Assembly (NCBI RefSeq): GCF_000403455.2
Contig: NZ_KE159717.1
Span: 40,290 to 76,207 of the forward strand
Length of the DNA stretch: 35,918 nucleotides
Direction: 5' to 3'
From: Dorea sp. 5-2
GTDB lineage: Bacteria > Bacillota > Clostridia > Lachnospirales > Lachnospiraceae
Numbering within the stretch: position 1 is the first letter of the stretch; every line of letters begins with the position of its first letter. The position numbers and the translations under genes are program-made. The notes below the pieces were generated by a model that saw nothing but the letters and a program-made list of their open reading frames with translations, searched no databases and was not told the origin of the DNA. Shown one piece after another: positions 31,344 through 35,918 of this stretch.

Positions 31344-32930
31344 GTGGCAAACCGGAAACGGCCTATTGTGCTGCGCGTCCCAGTGACAACAGAAGAACGG
31401 GAATTGATTGAAAAGAAGATGGCACAGCTCCACACGAAAAACTTTTCGGCCTACGCCCGGAAAATGCTGATTGACGGTTACATCATCAACGTAGACCACA
31501 GTGACATTCGGACACAGACCGCAGAGCTGCAAAAGATTGGCGTCAACGTCAACCAGATTGCGAAGCGGATCAACTCCACGGGTACGGTATACGCGCAGGA
31601 CGTGGAGGACATAAAGGGGGCGCTGGCGGAAATATGGCAATTACAAAGATATGGCTATGAGTGCGATACACGAACAGCCGATGCGGAGTTTCTTTTATCC
31701 AAACGGCAGTATGCGAACCTAACCGGACGTAACCGGGGCGCGGATGATGTGATTGCCTACCATCTCCGGCAGGCGTTCAAGCCCGGCGAGGTCACGCCGG
31801 AAAAAGCAAACCAGATCGGGCGGGAGCTGGCATTAAAGCTGACGAAGGGAACCCATGCTTTTGTTGTCTGCACCCATGTGGATAAACACCACGTTCATAA
31901 TCACATTATCATAAACTCTACCACGCTGGACTGCCAGAAAAAGTTCCGCAACTTTTGGGGCTCTGCCTGGGCGATCCGGCGTATGAATGACAAGCTGTGT
32001 CTGGAGCATGGGCTTTCCATTGTAGAGAATCCGAAACCCAGCCGGGATCATTACGGCACATGGATGGGAAGCCAGAAACAGCCTTCCCACCAGGAGCAGC
32101 TACGATGGGCTATCGATGCTGCCCTGGAAGAAAAGCCGAAAGACTTTGAAGAACTTTTGAAAAAGCTGGAGGCGGCTGGGATTGAAGTCAACCAAGAGCG
32201 GAAGTACCTCCGTTTTCGCCTGTCACCGGAAGATAGATATACCCGGTGTGATACGCTAAAGGGCGACTATACCGAGCAGGCCATCAAAGAACGGATCGCC
32301 GGCACCCGGACGGTGAAGCCGCGCCGTACCTCTCTCCAAAATCCGGTTTCCAAAGTTGGTCTGTTGGTGGACATTGAGGCGGCGATCCGTTCCGGCAAAG
32401 GTCCGGGGTATGAACGCTGGGCGAAAGTGTTCAACTTAAAACAGCTCTCCCAGGCGGTAATCTGGCTCAAAGAGCATGGCGATATGAGCTATGAGGATTT
32501 GCAGAAAAAGTCAGACGCCGCTACCGCCAGCTTCAATGTGCTGTCAGTAAAGATCAAGGAACTGGAATCTCAAATGACCGCTAATGGGGAGCTGCAGAAA
32601 CAGATCGTAAATTATGCCAAGACGCGGGCGGTCTATGTGGAATACCGGAAAGCCGGGTACAGCAAAAAATTCCGGGCGGCTCATGAGACGGAAATCCTGC
32701 TGCACCAGGCGGCGAAGAAACATTTTGACGAGCTGGGGATCACAAAGCTGCCCTCCGTCAAATCTCTGCGTGAGGAATATGCCGGACTTCTGGAACAAAA
32801 ACGGAAAGCCTATTCTGCCTATAAGCAGGCCAGAGCCGATATGAAAGAGCTTTATAATGTTAAAGCCAATGTGGACTATCTGTTGGGCGAGTCTGTGATG
32901 GAACGGGAGCGGGATAATGCACGCCAGTGA
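31344..32930 (+). CDS. MobC-relaxase fusion lacking the relaxase N-terminus
   Basis: A 528-residue frame from GTG 31344. Residues 1 to about 102 are a MobC-type mobilisation protein (RVPVTTEERELIEKKMAQL, NVNQIAKRINSTG, EIWQLQR). At about residue 103 the sequence changes to GYECDTRTADAEFLLSKRQ, which in relatives lies about 40-50 residues into a separate relaxase. The HUH metal motif is present (HVDKHHVHNHIII, H183, H185, H187), as are FRNFWGSAWAIRR and the long C-terminal region. The relaxase start with its catalytic tyrosine (usually in a DYA/V-NP segment) is missing, so DNA nicking should be abolished. An in-frame deletion removing the MobC end and relaxase start explains the fusion. Confidence 0.8.
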   Translation: MANRKRPIVLRVPVTTEERELIEKKMAQLHTKNFSAYARKMLIDGYIINVDHSDIRTQTAELQKIGVNVNQIAKRINSTGTVYAQDVEDIKGALAEIWQLQRYGYECDTRTADAEFLLSKRQYANLTGRNRGADDVIAYHLRQAFKPGEVTPEKANQIGRELALKLTKGTHAFVVCTHVDKHHVHNHIIINSTTLDCQKKFRNFWGSAWAIRRMNDKLCLEHGLSIVENPKPSRDHYGTWMGSQKQPSHQEQLRWAIDAALEEKPKDFEELLKKLEAAGIEVNQERKYLRFRLSPEDRYTRCDTLKGDYTEQAIKERIAGTRTVKPRRTSLQNPVSKVGLLVDIEAAIRSGKGPGYERWAKVFNLKQLSQAVIWLKEHGDMSYEDLQKKSDAATASFNVLSVKIKELESQMTANGELQKQIVNYAKTRAVYVEYRKAGYSKKFRAAHETEILLHQAAKKHFDELGITKLPSVKSLREEYAGLLEQKRKAYSAYKQARADMKELYNVKANVDYLLGESVMERERDNARQ

Positions 32931-33001
32931 TAGTTTTGTTTTTTTAATCCGATTGCTTAAATTATAATTCAATGTTCAGGAAACAAATTTTTCAAAAACT
33001 A

Positions 33002-33032
33002 TTGACTTTGACGTTCCGTCATACCGTAGAAT
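33002..33032 (+). promoter_or_regulatory. MerR-type promoter of the DUF2268-MerR operon
   Basis: TTGACT at 33002-33007 and TAGAAT at 33027-33032 are separated by 19 bp. The spacer holds the palindrome TGACG-TTC-CGTCA at 33009-33021. Spacing and operator position match MerR/TipA-type activated promoters, and the second gene of the operon is a MerR protein. Confidence 0.7.
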
Positions 33033-33065
33033 AAGGTTACAAAATATTGAAAGGAAGTACAAAAT

Positions 33066-33989
33066 ATGAGCATCCTAAAAGTACAGGCCGTTCGTTCTGA
33101 CGGTATCTACAGAAAAATCATGGAAGCGCCAGCTTCTAAAAAAAATGATATTTATCGCTATGAAATGATGAAGCCTTTTGAAAAGAAATGGGCCTGCTAC
33201 AATGTGCCAATGAAGGCTGCACAACCGAATGGCTATGATGTTATTATGGCAAGTGGTATGTTGGGCTTTCTTCTGCCAGAAAAAATTGATGAAACATGGG
33301 CCCAAAGTATTACACTGTTGGACGACAACCAATTTTGGGATAACTGTCAAAAGTCTATCGAGCGGTCATTAAAGTGTTTTTCCGATGCTGGAATAGAATT
33401 TCCTGTGAAAGAATATCTATACACTGTTTTGCTGGCTGACCCCCAAAATCCTTATTCGATAATGAATGACAATTACTGTGGAGATGGAGGTATACCCGGC
33501 TACATTTTTACATGGCTTGTTCCATCTGAACACACTAAGAGCAGACTTCCCGTAGCGTTGGCACATGAAACAAATCATAATGTCCGTTTCCAGTTTACAA
33601 AATGGCACAATGACATTACTCTTGCTGAAATGATGATAAGTGAGGGCCTTGCTGAAAACTTTGCTACTTACCTATATGGTGAGGAAAATGTAGGACCGTG
33701 GGTAAGCAAGACAGATATGGAAACTTTGAACGGATATATTAAACCCATCATCCAGGAAGGGCTGGATGTACAAGGCTTAGATAACCTGACAGCATATCTA
33801 TATGGTGATGAAATGGCTCAAATGCAAAATTATTTTCCTGTTGGTTTACCCTATTGTGCTGGATATGCTTGTGGCTATCATATGATAAAATATTATCTGA
33901 AAAAAACAGGAAAATCTATCATTGAAGCTACCATGACACCTGCTGATGAAATACTAAAAGAAGTGGAGAGATTTTGGAATGAATCCTAA
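33066..33989 (+). CDS. DUF2268-type putative zinc metalloprotease
   Basis: A 307-residue protein. The zincin motif is HETNH at 167-171 in LPVALAHETNHNVRFQF, followed by a second acidic helix SEGLAENFATYLYGEE with E193 as a likely third ligand. This is the pattern of DUF2268 predicted Zn-dependent proteases. There is no signal peptide. GAAAGGAAG precedes the ATG. The downstream MerR gene overlaps by 11 bp, so the pair is co-expressed. The substrate is unknown. Confidence 0.82.
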   Translation: MSILKVQAVRSDGIYRKIMEAPASKKNDIYRYEMMKPFEKKWACYNVPMKAAQPNGYDVIMASGMLGFLLPEKIDETWAQSITLLDDNQFWDNCQKSIERSLKCFSDAGIEFPVKEYLYTVLLADPQNPYSIMNDNYCGDGGIPGYIFTWLVPSEHTKSRLPVALAHETNHNVRFQFTKWHNDITLAEMMISEGLAENFATYLYGEENVGPWVSKTDMETLNGYIKPIIQEGLDVQGLDNLTAYLYGDEMAQMQNYFPVGLPYCAGYACGYHMIKYYLKKTGKSIIEATMTPADEILKEVERFWNES

Positions 33990-34743
33990 AAAAATGATGA
34001 TTCATGAGGTTGCAAAGCTGACCGGTATTACGATACGTACTTTGCATTACTATGATGAAATCGGTCTGTTGGAACCTACCAAAGCAGATAAGACAAAATA
34101 TCGTTTATATTCCGAGAATGATTTAGAGAAGTTACAACAAATTCTATTTTACCGTGAAGTGGGGGTTTCTCTAAAAGAGATCAAGGCATTATTATCAGCA
34201 CCCGTATATAATAAACGAGAAGCGCTAGAAAGACATTTAGAACTTCTCAATCTTAGAAAAAAGAAAATAGAGGGACTTATTTGCTTAGTCAACGATACTT
34301 TGGCCGGAAAGAGTGATTACTCGTTTACAGCATTTTCAAATGCAGAAATTTCTGCTCTACAAGAAAAATATAGGAATGAAGTTATCGAACGTTGGGGCAG
34401 CACCCATGAGTATCAAGAGTTTTCTTCTTTTTTTTCAGCCAGAGCCGAAAAAGAGAGAAATCAGAAGTGGAATGATTTTTTAATATATTCCCAAAATGTC
34501 TTTGAACGACTGGCGGAATATAAGGCAGAAACACCTACTTTACCCGCCGTCCAATCTATTGTTGCAGAGTGGCAAGAGTATATTTCTGAAAACTTCTATC
34601 CCTGTTCGGATGATATGCTGATGTATCTGGGCGAACTCTATCAAACAGACGAACGGTTTGCCGAGTACATCAACAGATTTGCTACATGGAATGTTGCAGA
34701 GTTTTTTGGTGAAGCAATTAAAGTATATTGCTGTAATCGCTAA
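33979..34743 (+). CDS. MerR-family regulator with TipAS-like effector domain
   Basis: A 254-residue protein. The N-terminal MerR winged helix (MIHEVAKLTGITIRTLHYYDEIGLLEP, KYRLYSENDLEKLQQILFY) is followed by a dimerisation coiled coil (about 75-105) and a C-terminal helical domain. The segments QEFSSFFSARAEKERN, CSDDMLMYLGELYQTDERFAEYINRF and EFFGEAIKVYC resemble the TipAS antibiotic-recognition domain. It probably activates its own operon from the 19-bp-spacer promoter at 33002 when it binds a thiopeptide-like or other drug. Confidence 0.88.
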   Translation: MNPKKMMIHEVAKLTGITIRTLHYYDEIGLLEPTKADKTKYRLYSENDLEKLQQILFYREVGVSLKEIKALLSAPVYNKREALERHLELLNLRKKKIEGLICLVNDTLAGKSDYSFTAFSNAEISALQEKYRNEVIERWGSTHEYQEFSSFFSARAEKERNQKWNDFLIYSQNVFERLAEYKAETPTLPAVQSIVAEWQEYISENFYPCSDDMLMYLGELYQTDERFAEYINRFATWNVAEFFGEAIKVYCCNR

Positions 34744-34915
34744 TAACCTATTGTATCTACCTGGCGGTGGAAAAGAAAAACGTTGCTAAGCAGCTCCTTT
34801 CCCACGCTCCTATTACATTTTACTGACGGTTGCTTTAAGAAATCAAGAGCGCCATGCCGTTTTACTATAGCTATGATAAGGTTTTTTTCTTTTTCTATCT
34901 TCATGTATAAAGATT

Positions 34916-35005
34916 TCAGCGTTCCAATGGAACGCGCAGCCATCACCGCAGGTGATGATCTCAGCGTTCCAATGGAACGCGCAGCCATCACCGCAGGTGA
35001 TGATC
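34916..35005. repeat. 45-bp tandem repeat, two perfect copies, each with two hairpins
   Basis: Copies occupy 34916-34960 and 34961-35005 and are identical. Each contains the palindromes GCGTTCCAATGGAACGC (34919-34935; 34964-34980) and CATCACCGCAGGTGATG (34941-34957; 34986-35002). There is no coding sense. They begin a longer stem-loop cluster that continues to 35097. Confidence 0.85.
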
Positions 35006-35012
35006 TCAGGGG

Positions 35013-35097
35013 CTTGGGGACATGTCACCAACAAGCATTTTGGCAGGAATACCGGAAACGGATTCCTGCCAAAATACGCAATCTTACGGAAGATTGC
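35013..35097. other. Cluster of three further stem-loops
   Basis: A near-palindrome spans 35013-35035 (CTTGGGGACATGTCACC core). A long hairpin follows: TTTTGGCAGGAAT at 35038-35050 with ATTCCTGCCAAAA at 35062-35074, continued by CCG-GAAA-CGG with one bulged A, giving a GNRA-type tetraloop. Then comes GCAATCTT/AAGATTGC at 35078-35097. None has a T-run, so these are not ordinary terminators. 34744-34915 shows no feature I can support. Confidence 0.6.
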
Positions 35098-35151
35098 ATT
35101 GCTTGCCATTTAGTGGAACCCCAGAAAAAGTTCTTGCACCACGCAACGACA

Positions 35152-35180
35152 TTGATAGACTGAAAGAAAGGCGGTATAAT
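35152..35180 (+). promoter_or_regulatory. Promoter of the final MerR gene
   Basis: TTGATA at 35152-35157 and TATAAT at 35175-35180 are separated by 17 bp, 73 bp before the start codon. A small TCCAGC/GCTGGA dyad follows in the leader at about 35185-35210. Confidence 0.6.
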
Positions 35181-35253
35181 AAGGATCCAGCAAGTAACAT
35201 AAAAGCTGGAGTGAGATAAAAATACAAATATAGTTGGAGTAGGTGGTGAAACG

Positions 35254-35918
35254 ATGTTTAGAATAGGAGAATTTTCAAAGCTGGCGCAGGTATCTATTCG
35301 TATGCTTCGCTACTATGACGAGGTAGGACTTCTGACACCGGCAGAGGTTGACAAGTGGACAGGACACCGACTGTATTCAGTAAAGCAAATACCGCGTCTA
35401 AATAAAATTCTGTATCTGCGGGATAGTGGACTGAATGTTTCGGAAATTGCGCTTGCCCTGACGATGGACGAGCAATCACTTCTTGCGCAGCTCGACAAAA
35501 AGCGCATAGAGATAGAAAATGCAATACAGGCCGAACAAGAAAAACTGCGGAAGATCGAACTTACAAAAAGTGAAATACAGGGTGGTAAAGGAGAACTGCA
35601 CTATAACATATCCGTTAAGTCAATCCCGGCGTATCAGGTGCTATCCTTGCGGGAAATTGTACCGAATTACTATTCCGAGGGCGACTTATGGAAAGAACTT
35701 TCTACTTTTACAGAAGCACAAAAAATCGAAATAACGGGCAATACATTTTCCATTTATCACGATACAGAATTTCGAGAGACAGATGTTGATATTGAGCTAT
35801 GCGCCCCGGTAAAGAAAATGGGAAAGGCAAAAGAGCCATTTTGTTTCCACATGACAGAACCAGTCCCGTATATGGCTTGCACAATGGTCTATGGCGATTT
35901 TGCAAATATAAAAGGCGC
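35254..35918 (+). CDS. MerR-family regulator with GyrI-like domain, cut by window end
   Basis: The frame is open from ATG 35254 to the last base, with no stop. The first 221 residues show a MerR winged helix (MFRIGEFSKLAQVSIRMLRY, YDEVGLLTP, GHRLYSVKQIPRLNKILYLRDSGLNVSEIALAL), a dimerisation coiled coil (about 75-110) and the start of a GyrI-like effector-binding domain (IPAYQVLSLREIVPNYYSEGDLW, then NTFSIYHDTEFRETDVDIELCAPV). This is the BltR/BmrR-like layout used to sense drugs. The C-terminus lies outside the window. Confidence 0.85.
   Translation, partial: MFRIGEFSKLAQVSIRMLRYYDEVGLLTPAEVDKWTGHRLYSVKQIPRLNKILYLRDSGLNVSEIALALTMDEQSLLAQLDKKRIEIENAIQAEQEKLRKIELTKSEIQGGKGELHYNISVKSIPAYQVLSLREIVPNYYSEGDLWKELSTFTEAQKIEITGNTFSIYHDTEFRETDVDIELCAPVKKMGKAKEPFCFHMTEPVPYMACTMVYGDFANIKG

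Noticed and set aside
34916..35005. Possible CRISPR array
   Set aside because: The two 45-bp copies are directly adjacent with no spacers, and no cas genes are present.
1..35918. tRNA or rRNA genes
   Set aside because: No cloverleaf with a conserved TTCRA arm and no rRNA-like sequence was recognised on either strand.

Overview
The window looks like a mosaic accessory region from a Gram-positive anaerobe, most likely a gut Lachnospiraceae-type Firmicute (inference). The basis is strong AGGAGG ribosome binding sites, a VanY-type carboxypeptidase remnant, a LanRK/LanFEG lantibiotic-resistance module, an Rpn nuclease, MerR genes and mobilisation genes of the integrative-element type common in that group. 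I see no rRNA, tRNA or CRISPR array. Base composition changes along the window: about 2.1-5.7 kb is clearly AT-rich, while about 18.3-32.9 kb is GC-richer, so several origins are likely.

Layout. 0-2.2 kb is a graveyard: a MITE-like palindromic element, an ABC-permease fragment, a flavodoxin fragment and a possible third relic. 2.2-5.7 kb is an AT-rich defence-type operon: an AAA ATPase plus RloB pair (AbiL-like) and a KAP-family P-loop NTPase. An HD-domain protein follows. 6.7-15.5 kb holds a recombinase-like protein that lacks catalytic residues, followed by an operon with a perfect promoter and an internal attenuator-like terminator. That operon encodes a hypothetical protein, a PP-loop (PAPS-reductase-like) enzyme, a small protein, an E2-like protein (PRTRC protein B type), a four-repeat ubiquitin-like/JAB fusion, an E1/ThiF-like protein, a UvrD-type helicase with a Cas4-like N-terminus, and the C-terminal end of a DNA polymerase III delta-like protein. 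The last two are truncated against each other. An Rpn nuclease, a second PP-loop enzyme and a hypothetical gene complete this block at 17.7 kb.

17.8-23.2 kb starts with a scar joining a histidine-kinase tail to a VanY fragment. It continues with a complete two-component system (minus strand) and a divergent three-gene lantibiotic-type ABC exporter plus a small membrane protein. 23.3-26.4 kb is shaped by insertion sequences: a MerR DNA-binding domain is fused in frame to an IS3-family transposase, and an IS200-type element separates two truncated MATE transporter genes. 26.4-30.7 kb is a minus-strand operon (Lrp regulator, aminotransferase, HisC-like aminotransferase, MATE) facing a MocR-type regulator. 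30.8-32.9 kb is a mobilisation remnant: an XRE regulator and a MobC-relaxase fusion that has lost the relaxase N-terminus. 33.0-35.9 kb holds a metalloprotease-like gene with a MerR/TipAS regulator, a dense cluster of stem-loops with a 45-bp tandem repeat, and a MerR/GyrI-like gene cut by the window end.

The most interesting system is the ubiquitin-like cassette at 8.0-17.7 kb. It has E1-, E2-, multi-Ubl- and JAB-type parts next to two PP-loop ATPases and helicase/nuclease genes. This points to a protein-conjugation or sulfur-transfer pathway used in mobile-element maintenance or phage defence. The individual parts are recognisable; the combined function is inference.
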